A DNA stretch of 64,000 nucleotides from Nereida sp024640765. Lineage in GTDB: Bacteria > Pseudomonadota > Alphaproteobacteria > Rhodobacterales > Rhodobacteraceae. Location of the stretch: contig JAHEEK010000010.1 in assembly GCA_024640765.1 (NCBI GenBank), positions 58,453 through 122,452 on the forward strand. Reading direction: 5' to 3'. This document shows, piece by piece, positions 8,037-16,155 of this stretch (within the stretch, counting starts at the first letter, position 1; every line of letters begins with the position of its first letter). The position numbers were made by a program, and so were the translations under genes. The notes under the pieces were generated by a model that saw only the letters and a program-made list of their open reading frames with translations, did not search any database and was not told where the DNA came from.

Positions 8037-9539
8037 ATGCTGGCGTATTATATAACGAACTTTCGCAACGATTGGTTTGGCAACATCCGCAATGATTTGC
8101 TTGCAGGCCTTGTGGTGGCGCTTGCGCTGATCCCCGAGGCGATTGCGTTTTCGATCATTGCGGGCGTTGATCCTAAGGTCGGTCTTTATGCTTCGTTCAG
8201 CATTGCGGTGATTACCGCGATCACAGGTGGCCGCCCCGGTATGATCAGTGCTGCCACCGCCGCGACCGCTGTTTTGATGGTGACGTTGGTGCGTGATCAT
8301 GGTCTGGAATATCTGTTGGCGACCACGGTTCTGGCGGGTCTGATCCAGATTGGTGCGGGTGTGCTGAAGCTGGGCAGTGTGATGCGCTTTGTTTCCAAAT
8401 CTGTGATGACAGGTTTTGTGAATGCGCTGGCGATCCTTATTTTCCTTGCGCAATTGCCGGAACTGAACCCCGCAACAGGGGGTGTGAACACGCTGACCTA
8501 TGTGATGACGGCGGCGGGTTTGGCGATTATTTATCTGTTCCCATACGTGACCACAGCCATCCCATCGCCGCTGGTGACGATTGTTGTGCTGACGTCGCTT
8601 GCGATGTTCATGGGGCTTGATGTGCGCGTTGTGGGCGACATGGGCGAGTTGCCCGATACCCTTCCGATTTTCTTGTTGCCAGATATTCCGCTGACGTTTG
8701 AGACGTTGCAGATCATCTTCCCTGTGGCGCTTGCCATTGCGGTTGTGGGTCTGTTGGAAAGCTTGATGACTGCTTCCTTGGTTGATGATCTGACGGATAC
8801 AAATTCTGATAAAAACATCGAATGCATTGGCCAAGGTTTGGCCAACACGGCCACGGGATTCATCGGCGGCATGGCTGGTTGTGCGATGATTGGCCAATCG
8901 ATGATTAACGTGAAATCCGGTGGGCGCGGGCGTTTGTCATGCTTTGCGGCCGGTGTTTTCTTGCTGTTCTTGATTGTTGTGCTGGGCGATATCGTGAAGC
9001 AAATCCCGATGCCTGCCTTGGTGGCGATCATGATCATGGTGTCGATCGGCACGTTCAGCTGGTCCTCGCTGAAAGACCTGCGTGAACACCCGATGTCATC
9101 GTCTATCGTGATGTTGGCCACGGTTGCGGTCACTGTCTATTCGCACAACTTGGCCATCGGTGTTTTGACGGGTGTGTTGTTGTCGGGCATTTTCTTTGCT
9201 GGCAAAATTGCGCAAATCTTTCGGGTGCGCAGTGTGTTGTCTGATGACGGGCGTCACCGCACCTACACTGTGGAGGGTCAGATTTTCTTTGCCTCGTCTG
9301 ATCAGTTCACCAAGTCGTTTGATTTTGGCGAAGCGCTTGAGCGTGTTACGATTGACGTAAGCAACGCGCATATTTGGGATATTTCGTCAGTGGCGGCCTT
9401 TGATATGGTTGTGATGAAGTTCCGCCGTGACGGGGCCGAGGTGGATGTGATTGGCCTGAATGAGGCGTCAGAAACCATCGTTGATAAACTGGGTGTCGCT
9501 GACAAACCGGGCGCGCTTGAAGATATGATTGGACACTAA
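8037..9539 (+). CDS. SulP-family anion transporter with STAS domain
   Basis: Inner-membrane anion carrier (sulfate, bicarbonate or a related ion). The N-terminal 380 or so residues are hydrophobic with the SulP signature region (IPEAIAFSIIAGVDPKVGL, helix 1-3). The C-terminal 110 residues form a soluble STAS domain ending in VIGLNEASETIVDKLGV. GAGGA lies about 10 nt before the ATG. The gene is separated by one nucleotide from a tandem universal stress protein, so the two are probably one operon with the stress protein acting as a partner or sensor. The bicarbonate module 4 kb downstream makes bicarbonate a possible substrate, but nothing in the sequence decides this. Confidence 0.9.
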   Translation: MLAYYITNFRNDWFGNIRNDLLAGLVVALALIPEAIAFSIIAGVDPKVGLYASFSIAVITAITGGRPGMISAATAATAVLMVTLVRDHGLEYLLATTVLAGLIQIGAGVLKLGSVMRFVSKSVMTGFVNALAILIFLAQLPELNPATGGVNTLTYVMTAAGLAIIYLFPYVTTAIPSPLVTIVVLTSLAMFMGLDVRVVGDMGELPDTLPIFLLPDIPLTFETLQIIFPVALAIAVVGLLESLMTASLVDDLTDTNSDKNIECIGQGLANTATGFIGGMAGCAMIGQSMINVKSGGRGRLSCFAAGVFLLFLIVVLGDIVKQIPMPALVAIMIMVSIGTFSWSSLKDLREHPMSSSIVMLATVAVTVYSHNLAIGVLTGVLLSGIFFAGKIAQIFRVRSVLSDDGRHRTYTVEGQIFFASSDQFTKSFDFGEALERVTIDVSNAHIWDISSVAAFDMVVMKFRRDGAEVDVIGLNEASETIVDKLGVADKPGALEDMIGH

Positions 9540-9540
9540 C

Positions 9541-10395
9541 ATGGCTGATACGTTGGAAAAGATTGTTGCACTTGTTGATGGCTCTGAGTATTCGCACAGC
9601 GTGTGTGATCATGCGGCTTGGGTCGCCAGCAAAATTGGCGGCCATGTTGTTGTGGCGCATATTTTGGGACGCCGCGAAGCCAAGGCGGATCGTTCGGGTA
9701 ACATTGGACTTGGCGCACGTACCAAGTTGATGGAGGACCTTGCGGCCCTTGATGAAGAACGCGCCAAACTGAACCAAGTGCGGGGCCGTGCCATTTTGGA
9801 AGACGCCGAGGCGCGCATCGCGGCTGCGGGCGTTTCGGTCAGCACGGTTTTGCGCCAAGGTGATCTGCTGGCTGAGCTTGCGACACTGGCGGCGGATGCT
9901 GAGTTGGTCGTGATCGGCAAGCGCGGCGAGGCGGCAGATTTTGCCAAGCTGCATCTTGGCTCCAACGTTGAGCGCGTTGTGCGTTCTTGCGAAAAGCCGA
10001 TCCTTGTCACATCACGCGCGTTCAAGCTAGTTGAAAGCTTTGCGCTTGCGTTTGATGGGGGTGCGTCTTCGTTGAAAGCGGCGGATCATGTGGCGAAGGC
10101 AAAGCTATTCCAAGGCTTGCCGGGCCAAATTGTAACAGTTGGCACCCAAACCGCCGAGGCCAAGCAAAAGCTGGACGGTGCTGCGGCGCTGTTGTCCGGC
10201 GCGGGCCTGGAGGTCACTGCGTCTTTTGTAGATGGACAGCCCGAGACAGCGATTGCCGGTCTGGTGGGTGATGACGGTGCGGATATGTTGGTGATGGGTG
10301 CTTATGGGCACAGCCGCGTGCGCAGTTTGATTATCGGTTCCACCACCACCGAAATGGTGCGTTCGGCCCATGTGCCGCTGTTGTTGTTCCGCTAA
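9541..10395 (+). CDS. Tandem universal stress protein
   Basis: A 284-residue cytosolic protein made of two Usp folds. The C-terminal half has a clean ATP-binding signature G-x2-G-x9-G-S-T (GAYGHSRVRSLIIGST). The N-terminal half has a related but altered version (GKRGEAADFAKLHLGS), suggesting that the first domain may bind nucleotide less well. The ATG directly follows the sulP stop codon (1-nt gap), so expression is coupled to the anion transporter. Usp proteins respond to starvation and respiratory stress; the specific role here is unknown. Confidence 0.88.
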   Translation: MADTLEKIVALVDGSEYSHSVCDHAAWVASKIGGHVVVAHILGRREAKADRSGNIGLGARTKLMEDLAALDEERAKLNQVRGRAILEDAEARIAAAGVSVSTVLRQGDLLAELATLAADAELVVIGKRGEAADFAKLHLGSNVERVVRSCEKPILVTSRAFKLVESFALAFDGGASSLKAADHVAKAKLFQGLPGQIVTVGTQTAEAKQKLDGAAALLSGAGLEVTASFVDGQPETAIAGLVGDDGADMLVMGAYGHSRVRSLIIGSTTTEMVRSAHVPLLLFR

Positions 10396-10762
10396 ATCCT
10401 GATTGAGAAACGCCAATTGGCCCATGTCCCGTTTTGGGGCATCGGCTGTCGGCAGCGTTGCTGCGTCATCGCTCAATTATTATGTAGGGGAAGTGGCCGT
10501 TAAAGAAGGCGGCGCCGCCCAATATGCTGTGTCCTTGCGCGGTGGATTTTACCCCTCGCGCAGTCCGTTGGACGACACGTCAGATCAGGTGGAAAGCCTG
10601 CTGCGTGTCAATAGCTTGTGGGTGCATCAGCGTGTCAAACCAATGCGGGGACGTCCTGACGCATAGGTTTATCCAAAACGTGTGAACCAAGTTTTAGGTC
10701 AAAGAGCGGTGAGGCGGGTTTTTAGCAACGCGCCGCACCGAATTTCTTGTGAGGATCAGCAG
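10396..10762. other. Intergenic stretch without a convincing gene
   Basis: This 367-nt gap separates the usp gene from the end of the helicase gene. A plus-strand open frame (10403-10666, 87 codons, GFYPSRSPLDD in its middle) is the only candidate. It has no ribosome binding site, no recognisable family and a composition unlike its neighbours, so I do not call it. A weak TGTCCC/GGGGCA hairpin at about 10427-10443 might end the usp transcript. Confidence 0.4.
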
Positions 10763-12085
10763 TTATGCTGCGGGTTTGCGACGGCGACGCGGTTTGCCGC
10801 CACCTGCACCACCACCGGGGCCGCCATTGCCGCCGCCAGCACCACCGGATGGTTTGCCGAAGCGACGTGGCTTGCCGCCCGCCTTGGGAGCACCACCGCC
10901 GCCACCGCGACGACGGCCACCGCCGCCACCACCGCGCTTGGGGGGATCTTCTTCCATCGGCTCACGGCCACCCGCAACAGGAATGGTGAACTTCATGACT
11001 TTCTGGATCTGGCGCAGGTAACCAATTTCTTGGGCTGAAACCAAAGCAATTGCTTCACCTTGCGCACCCGCACGTGCCGTACGGCCAATGCGGTGCACGT
11101 AGTTTTCGGCCACCTCGGGCAGCTCGAAGTTATAGACATAGCGCACATCCGGAATGTCGATGCCGCGTGCAGCAACGTCCGTTGCAACCAAGACGGTGGC
11201 TTCGGCTTTTTTGAACGCATTCAGGGCGCGGTCGCGTTGGTTTTGCGATTTGTTGCCGTGGATCGATACTGCTTCATACCCTTGGGCGACCAAGAATTTC
11301 ATTAGCTTTTCGCAGCCGTGTTTGGTGCGGCCAAAGACAATCGCTTGATCGCCTTTGTGCTCTGACAGCAGTTCAACCAACTTGTCAGCTTTGTAGGCTT
11401 GGGGTTCGTACCAAAGCGATTGCTTGATTTTGTCGGCAGCTTTGCCCGGTGCGCTGACCTGGATTTTCTTGGGGTTGTTCAGGAACGCGCCCGCAAGCTC
11501 TTCCATCTGTTTCGACATTGTGGCCGAGAACAACATGGTTTGACGCGGTGTGCCCAACAGCGGTGCAATTTTGCGCAGCGCGTGGATAAAGCCCATATCG
11601 AGCATCTGATCCGCTTCATCGAGTACCAGCATTTTGGCGCTGTCCAGATAAACGGCTTTGCGGTCAACGAGGTCCATCAAACGGCCCGGTGTCGCCACCA
11701 GAATATCTGTACCCCGTTGCAGCAGGTTGATCTGTTTGTTGATGGATTGCCCACCAACGACCGAGTTAACCTTAAGCGGTGTGCCCGCCACATAGATTTT
11801 CAGGTTGTCGCAAATCTGGTTCACCAACTCGCGGGTTGGGGCCAGCACGAGGGCCTTGACTGTTTTGGGCATCGGCTTGCCGATTTGGTCCATCAGCAGC
11901 TCTGCCATTGGCAGGCCAAAGGCAGCAGTTTTGCCCGTACCCGTTTGGGCAAGGCCCATCACGTCGGTACCTTGAAGTACAAGTGGAATTGCCTGCGCCT
12001 GAATTGGCGTGGCTTTGTCAAAGCCGGCATCGGCAATGTTTTTCATAAGCTTGGGGTTAAGCCCCAGCATGGTAAAGTCGGTCAC
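10763..12085 (-). CDS. rhlE: DEAD-box RNA helicase, RhlE type
   Basis: ATP-dependent RNA helicase for RNA unwinding in ribosome assembly or decay. All core motifs are present: Q motif (TPIQAQAIP), motif I AQTGTGKT, Ia PTREL, II DEAD, III SAT, and VI HRIGRTARAG. At 440 residues it has a normal core of about 375 residues plus a low-complexity C-terminal tail of about 60 residues rich in Gly, Arg, Lys and Pro, typical of RhlE/SrmB tails that hold RNA non-specifically. The gene diverges from asd. RhlE is preferred over RhlB or DeaD on overall length and tail, and the exact paralogue is uncertain. Confidence 0.9.
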   Translation of the reverse strand: MTDFTMLGLNPKLMKNIADAGFDKATPIQAQAIPLVLQGTDVMGLAQTGTGKTAAFGLPMAELLMDQIGKPMPKTVKALVLAPTRELVNQICDNLKIYVAGTPLKVNSVVGGQSINKQINLLQRGTDILVATPGRLMDLVDRKAVYLDSAKMLVLDEADQMLDMGFIHALRKIAPLLGTPRQTMLFSATMSKQMEELAGAFLNNPKKIQVSAPGKAADKIKQSLWYEPQAYKADKLVELLSEHKGDQAIVFGRTKHGCEKLMKFLVAQGYEAVSIHGNKSQNQRDRALNAFKKAEATVLVATDVAARGIDIPDVRYVYNFELPEVAENYVHRIGRTARAGAQGEAIALVSAQEIGYLRQIQKVMKFTIPVAGGREPMEEDPPKRGGGGGGRRRGGGGGAPKAGGKPRRFGKPSGGAGGGNGGPGGGAGGGKPRRRRKPAA

Positions 12086-12398
12086 AAGATGACCCTTTCA
12101 CAAAAGCGAAAACGCCCAGACCATATGGCCAAGGGGTGCAACGCACAGGGCGACGAATTGCTGATCCGGAGCCTCATGGCCCAGACCGAATGGCCGCGTC
12201 TGAACCCTGCGTGAGGGGATCATGGGGTAAGGCGTCAAAGGGGGGCTTTGCCCACCTGCTCACGCGGCAGGACTTTGACGGTTGGCTCGCATATGGGCGC
12301 TCAATGGTCACATGTCAACGATTATTGAGCCGGCGCACTTTCCATATGCTGCAATACAGAGTAAGGCCGCCAAGTCCTTTTTTTCTGGAGAAACAACA
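12086..12398. promoter_or_regulatory. Divergent helicase/asd control region with nested inverted repeats
   Basis: This 313-nt gap holds the promoters of the helicase (left) and asd (right). Within it lie two nested inverted repeats: GCATATGG (12289-12296) with CCATATGC (12342-12349), and inside it GCTCAAT (12299-12305) with ATTGAGC (12324-12330). They end about 36 nt before the asd ribosome binding site (ctggag, 12385-12390). They could be an operator or a leader RNA structure. No lysine riboswitch was recognised. Confidence 0.4.
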
Positions 12399-13421
12399 AT
12401 GGGCTATAATATCGTCGTCGTTGGCGCCACTGGTAACGTGGGCCGTGAAATGTTGAACATTTTGGCGGAGCGTCAGTTCCCCGTAGCAAAGATTACCGTG
12501 CTTGCCAGCCGTAAGTCACTGGGCACGGAAGTAAGCTTTGGCGACAAAACTCTGAAGACCGAAGACCTGGACACCTTCGACTTCACGGGAAGCGACATTG
12601 CTCTGTTCGCTGTTGGCTCTGATGCCACCAAGCAATATGCGCCCAAAGCGGCTGCCGCAGGGTGTGTTGTGATCGATAATTCATCGCTTTACCGCTATGA
12701 TCCGGACATTCCGTTGATCGTGCCGGAAGTGAACCCCCAAGCCGTGCACGGCTATGCAAAGAAGAACATCATCGCCAACCCCAACTGCTCAACAGCGCAG
12801 ATGGTTGTGGCCCTTAAGCCGCTTCATGATCGCGCCAAGATCAAGCGCGTCGTGGTCAGCACGTACCAGTCGGTTTCTGGTGCAGGCAAAGGCGGCATTG
12901 ATGAGCTGTGGGATCAGACCAAGTCGATCTACAACCCCACTGATGACAAGCCAGCGCGACAGTTCACCAAACAGATCGCCTTCAACGTGATCCCGCACAT
13001 CGACAAGTTCCTTGATAGCGGCGACACCAAAGAAGAGTGGAAGATGGTTGCCGAGACTAAGAAGATTATCGACAGCAGCATCAAAGTCACCGCGACTTGC
13101 GTCCGTGTGCCTGTGTTCGTTGGTCACTCTGAAGCGCTGAACATCGAGTTCGAAGACTTCCTTGATGAAGACGAAGCACGCGACATCCTGCGCGAAGCGC
13201 CGGGCATCATGGTGATCGATAAGCGCGAAGACGGCGGCTATGTTACGCCGATCGAATGTGTGGGTGATTTCGCAACATTCATCAGCCGCGTGCGCCAAGA
13301 TACAACTGTTGAGAATGGTCTGAACATGTGGTGCGTTTCTGACAACCTGCGCAAAGGTGCTGCGTTGAACGCGGTACAGATCGCCGAGTTGTTGGGCCGT
13401 GAGGTTCTGAAAAAGGGCTAA
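12399..13421 (+). CDS. asd: Aspartate-semialdehyde dehydrogenase
   Basis: Reduces aspartyl phosphate to aspartate semialdehyde with NADPH, feeding lysine/diaminopimelate, threonine and methionine synthesis. The N terminus has the NADP loop GATGNVG (residues 9-15), the catalytic cysteine is Cys130 in NPNCSTAQ, and the conserved VSTYQSVSGAGKGG follows. The ATG at 12399 with GGAG 8 nt upstream gives a canonical 340-residue protein; the upstream open frame to 12282 is not used. The protein is complete. dapA, the next step toward lysine, lies far away at 57.6 kb. Confidence 0.97.
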   Translation: MGYNIVVVGATGNVGREMLNILAERQFPVAKITVLASRKSLGTEVSFGDKTLKTEDLDTFDFTGSDIALFAVGSDATKQYAPKAAAAGCVVIDNSSLYRYDPDIPLIVPEVNPQAVHGYAKKNIIANPNCSTAQMVVALKPLHDRAKIKRVVVSTYQSVSGAGKGGIDELWDQTKSIYNPTDDKPARQFTKQIAFNVIPHIDKFLDSGDTKEEWKMVAETKKIIDSSIKVTATCVRVPVFVGHSEALNIEFEDFLDEDEARDILREAPGIMVIDKREDGGYVTPIECVGDFATFISRVRQDTTVENGLNMWCVSDNLRKGAALNAVQIAELLGREVLKKG

Positions 13422-13444
13422 GCCGCTCTTCGAGTTCGAAATGC

Positions 13445-13490
13445 AAAACGCGCGCTGCTTACATATAAAGCGGCGCGCGTTTTCTTTTGT
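13445..13490 (+). terminator. Rho-independent terminator of asd
   Basis: A 13-bp stem (ACGCGCGCTGCTT with AAGCGGCGCGCGT, one G-T pair) closes a short AT-rich loop and is followed by tttcttttgt. It starts 24 nt after the asd stop codon. An A-run on the left means it could also end transcripts of the convergent bicarbonate operon. Confidence 0.8.
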
Positions 13491-13512
13491 GTAGCGGTGT
13501 TGGCTGGGTCGC

Positions 13513-13821
13513 TTAGAAGCGCTCGGCGCGTAGCACGTCACAGTCGCTGACAGTGACAACACCCATGTGGCGGTCGACCACTTTGAACGCAGCCGTCAGC
13601 AGGTCATCAAGACGTTCGGGACGGATGATGCATACCACTTGGCGCATGCCAGAGCGGCCCAACTGACCGTCCGCAGTCCACCCACCGGAGCGGCCAGAAC
13701 CACCAAGTACGGGCAGGATCGAATAGCCCTGCACACCGGCGCCATCCAACGCAGCGGTCAAGCGGCGCTCCATTGGTTCTTCGATGATAATTGCAACGCG
13801 TTTTGCTTTGTGGGTTTCCAT
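13513..13821 (-). CDS. PII-like protein linked to SbtA-type bicarbonate permease (SbtB-like)
   Basis: A 102-residue protein with the ferredoxin-like PII fold pattern: an N-terminal strand KRVAIIIEEP, a glycine-rich T-loop stretch (GSGRSGGWTADG) and a second half MRQVVCIIRPERLDDLL. The T-loop lacks the uridylylated tyrosine motif of GlnB/GlnK, which is present in the real GlnK at 51863, so it is not the nitrogen regulator. Its ATG overlaps the stop of the SbtA-like gene by one nucleotide (TAATG), matching the sbtA-sbtB arrangement of cyanobacteria in which SbtB binds adenyl nucleotides and controls the permease. The chain ends at DVLRAERF without the CGPEGC-type C-loop of some SbtB proteins. 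Confidence 0.78.
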   Translation of the reverse strand: METHKAKRVAIIIEEPMERRLTAALDGAGVQGYSILPVLGGSGRSGGWTADGQLGRSGMRQVVCIIRPERLDDLLTAAFKVVDRHMGVVTVSDCDVLRAERF

Positions 13822-14801
13822 TAAGCTGCTCCAGAAAACATTGTGGCCAGTGCCAGATACAAGGGAATACCAACCGTAAGGTTGAAGGGGAATGTGACGC
13901 CAAGTGATAGCGTCAGGTAAATTGCCGGATCCGCCTCAGGCACCGCAACCCGCATGGCCGCAGGCACCGCGATGTAGCTGGCAGACGCGCAGAGCACCAT
14001 CAACAAGACTATGCCACCCAGTGACAGTCCGATTGCAGCACCCATCGCAAGGCCGATAACGCTTGAGGCCAGTGGCATCACAATGCCAAATGCAAGCAGG
14101 CCAAATGTGATCGTGCCTTTGGCTTGGCGCAAGCCGCGTCCCGCGACCAGTCCCATGTCCAGCAAGAACAGGCACAGCACACCTTTGAACGGTGCCACAA
14201 TAAACGGTCCGATTTCGTCCAGCCCTTTTTGACCTGTTGCCATGCCAATGAAGAATGAGCCGACCAACAAAACAATTGAGCCGTTCAACAAGATTTCGCG
14301 CCACAGGCCCGCGTCCATGCGGGCCCCGCCTGAGCCCCGTGAGATCAGCCAAAGAGCAGACAAGATCGCAGGTGCTTCCATAACGGCGGCAACCGCAACC
14401 ATGTAGCCTTCTGATGTGATGCCGCTGCTTTCAAGCACCGAGGTGCCGGCGACAAAAGTCACGATACTGATCGATCCATAGTGTCCAGCCACCGCAGCGG
14501 CGTTCACGGTGTCTAACTTGGTAAGCGTGCGTAATAGAACGAATGCCAACAAGGGTAACAGGGCCGACAAAACCAACCCTGCCATAAGTGTCATAATGAG
14601 AGTTGCATCTAGGCCATTTTTGGTGACCGCAACGCCTCCCTTAAAGCCGATAGCAAAAAGCAGATATATTGACAGACCCTTGGCCACAGCTTCGGGGATG
14701 GTCAATTCTGATCGTGCAAGGGCTGCGAAAAGTCCGAGTGCGAATGACAGAATAATCGGTGACAACAGATTATTCAGCGCGAGCGAAAGTACATTTTCCA
14801 T
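13821..14801 (-). CDS. sbtA: Sodium-dependent bicarbonate permease, SbtA-like
   Basis: A 326-residue inner-membrane protein with about ten hydrophobic helices and the SbtA/DUF897 pattern, including LLSPIILSFALGL at the N terminus, the AVAGHYGSISIVTFV block and VMEAPAILSALWL. In cyanobacteria SbtA imports HCO3- with Na+. The start codon directly abuts the stop of the carbonic anhydrase gene (TAA then ATG) and its stop overlaps the PII-like gene, so the three form one tightly coupled operon read on the minus strand. Ion selectivity is inferred from the family and context. Confidence 0.85.
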   Translation of the reverse strand: MENVLSLALNNLLSPIILSFALGLFAALARSELTIPEAVAKGLSIYLLFAIGFKGGVAVTKNGLDATLIMTLMAGLVLSALLPLLAFVLLRTLTKLDTVNAAAVAGHYGSISIVTFVAGTSVLESSGITSEGYMVAVAAVMEAPAILSALWLISRGSGGARMDAGLWREILLNGSIVLLVGSFFIGMATGQKGLDEIGPFIVAPFKGVLCLFLLDMGLVAGRGLRQAKGTITFGLLAFGIVMPLASSVIGLAMGAAIGLSLGGIVLLMVLCASASYIAVPAAMRVAVPEADPAIYLTLSLGVTFPFNLTVGIPLYLALATMFSGAA

Positions 14802-15464
14802 TTAAAGCCCTTCTGGTCCAACACGTGTAAAGCCTTGGCCCGGCACAAACGATTCCAGTCGCCCTTCAGCGATGTCCGTCCAAAGGCCGTGCAGGCTTAG
14901 ACCGCCTGCTTTCACAGCGTCAAGAACAAAGGGAAAGCCCTGTAGGTTCTCAAGGCTGATTTCGACGGCCTTCTTCTCGAGGGCCTCTTGACGGGCATCT
15001 GCGTCCTCGATGTGCTTCACATCTTCATAGCCCGAGCGGATGATATCGAGCCACCTGCCAAGGAAGCTGGTTTTTTCCTCAAGGGCGGGGGCGTTGCCGC
15101 TACACATTTGTTCACAGCCGGAAATGCCTCCGCAATCGGAATGCCCGACAACGATCAGATGTGCCACTTTGAGATGTGTCACAGCGTACTCAACCGCCGC
15201 AGAAGTGCCGTGCGGATCGCCGTCGGGTTCGTACGGGGGCACAAGGTTGGCGATGTTGCGATGGATGAAAAACTCACCAGGGTCCGCACCGAAAAGTGAC
15301 GTGACCTGCACACGACTGTCACAGCATGAGATCACCATCGCGCGTGGATGCTGCCCCACTTCGGCAAGGCGTCGGTGCCAGACTTCGTTGTCGGCATAGA
15401 TGGTCGCCTTCCAGCCAACGAAACGTTGGACAAGATATTGGGGTAGGGGTTTAGACAGGGGCAT
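14802..15464 (-). CDS. Beta-class carbonic anhydrase
   Basis: Zinc enzyme interconverting CO2 and bicarbonate in the cytosol. The ligands are visible: Cys48 in CCDSR with the Asp49-Arg51 dyad, His108 and Cys111 in GHSDCGG. At 220 residues it is a full-length beta-CA. It is the first gene of the operon with the SbtA-like permease and PII-like regulator. A leader of 164 nt separates it from the divergent gene at 15629. The pairing suggests that imported bicarbonate is converted for carboxylases such as acetyl-CoA carboxylase, or for pH balance. Confidence 0.95.
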   Translation of the reverse strand: MPLSKPLPQYLVQRFVGWKATIYADNEVWHRRLAEVGQHPRAMVISCCDSRVQVTSLFGADPGEFFIHRNIANLVPPYEPDGDPHGTSAAVEYAVTHLKVAHLIVVGHSDCGGISGCEQMCSGNAPALEEKTSFLGRWLDIIRSGYEDVKHIEDADARQEALEKKAVEISLENLQGFPFVLDAVKAGGLSLHGLWTDIAEGRLESFVPGQGFTRVGPEGL

Positions 15465-15628
15465 CAGGGTTCTCCGCTGCGATATTCTGGAACCGTGATA
15501 CTTAAAATCTAAGACTTATTCGAGTTATATTTGCGTCTAGGTTTTCGGTGGTCGAAACGATTTGGATACCATTTGCTGGCAGTAACCTGAGTACTCACGC
15601 GGGGGTGTGAGACGTAAATTAGGGTGAA

Positions 15629-16012
15629 ATGGTGGAAAAGATAACAAGATTAGACATGCGCGATCGCGCAACCTTGGACCGTGACTGTCTGGCACAGCTT
15701 TATGCCGAGCTTGGGCAGCAAGGGGCCGAAGGGGTTGTGTGCCGCGCGCTTGAGGAATTGGCAGTCCGCGTGGCCCGTGCCCATCAGCATATGCTTGATG
15801 GTGAACACGCTGCATTGATGAAAACCGCCAAAAGCAACGTTAGCATCGCTGAGCAAATTGGCCTTCTTGAACTGTCTACGGCGTGCCTTGCTGTGGTTGA
15901 TGCCGCGCGGGGCGGGGACGGTGTGGCGATTGTGGCCACGGTGACCCGAATGCAGCGCGTGGCCGAGGCATCATTATCCGCAGTCTGGGAAGTGCAGGAC
16001 GTGTCGTTCTGA
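15629..16012 (+). CDS. Small protein resembling a degenerate Hpt domain
   Basis: A 127-residue helical protein. Its second half follows the histidine phosphotransfer layout: AALMKTAKSNVSIAEQIGL lines up with the usual H-x-L-K-G segment, and LSTACLAVVDAARGGD with the LS-x-x-C-x-x-LE...GD segment. The phospho-accepting histidine position is occupied by Lys or Thr, so it could not accept phosphate in the usual way. It sits before an aminopeptidase with a 143-nt gap. The family assignment is my own pattern match and is weak; otherwise it is an uncharacterised protein. Confidence 0.55.
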   Translation: MVEKITRLDMRDRATLDRDCLAQLYAELGQQGAEGVVCRALEELAVRVARAHQHMLDGEHAALMKTAKSNVSIAEQIGLLELSTACLAVVDAARGGDGVAIVATVTRMQRVAEASLSAVWEVQDVSF

Positions 16013-16155
16013 AGGCGCTGCGCGACTGCTGACTTCATTATACTGGGCGCATAGAAGGTGCCGAATAGGCGGGTAGCTGCACGCGTGCCCTTGCGGGTGC
16101 GCAGCACTAGGGTAGGCTGGCAAGAATTGCACAGCTATCTCAAAAGGATGTTCCC

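Noticed and set aside
7176..8897. A 573-codon open frame on the minus strand over the MFS and sulP genes
   Set aside because: It is antisense to two clear membrane-protein genes, is rich in His, Arg and Gln (the mirror of hydrophobic codons) and has no family resemblance.
10403..10666. An 87-codon plus-strand open frame in the gap after the usp gene
   Set aside because: No ribosome binding site, no family match and unusual composition. I mention it only in the intergenic note.
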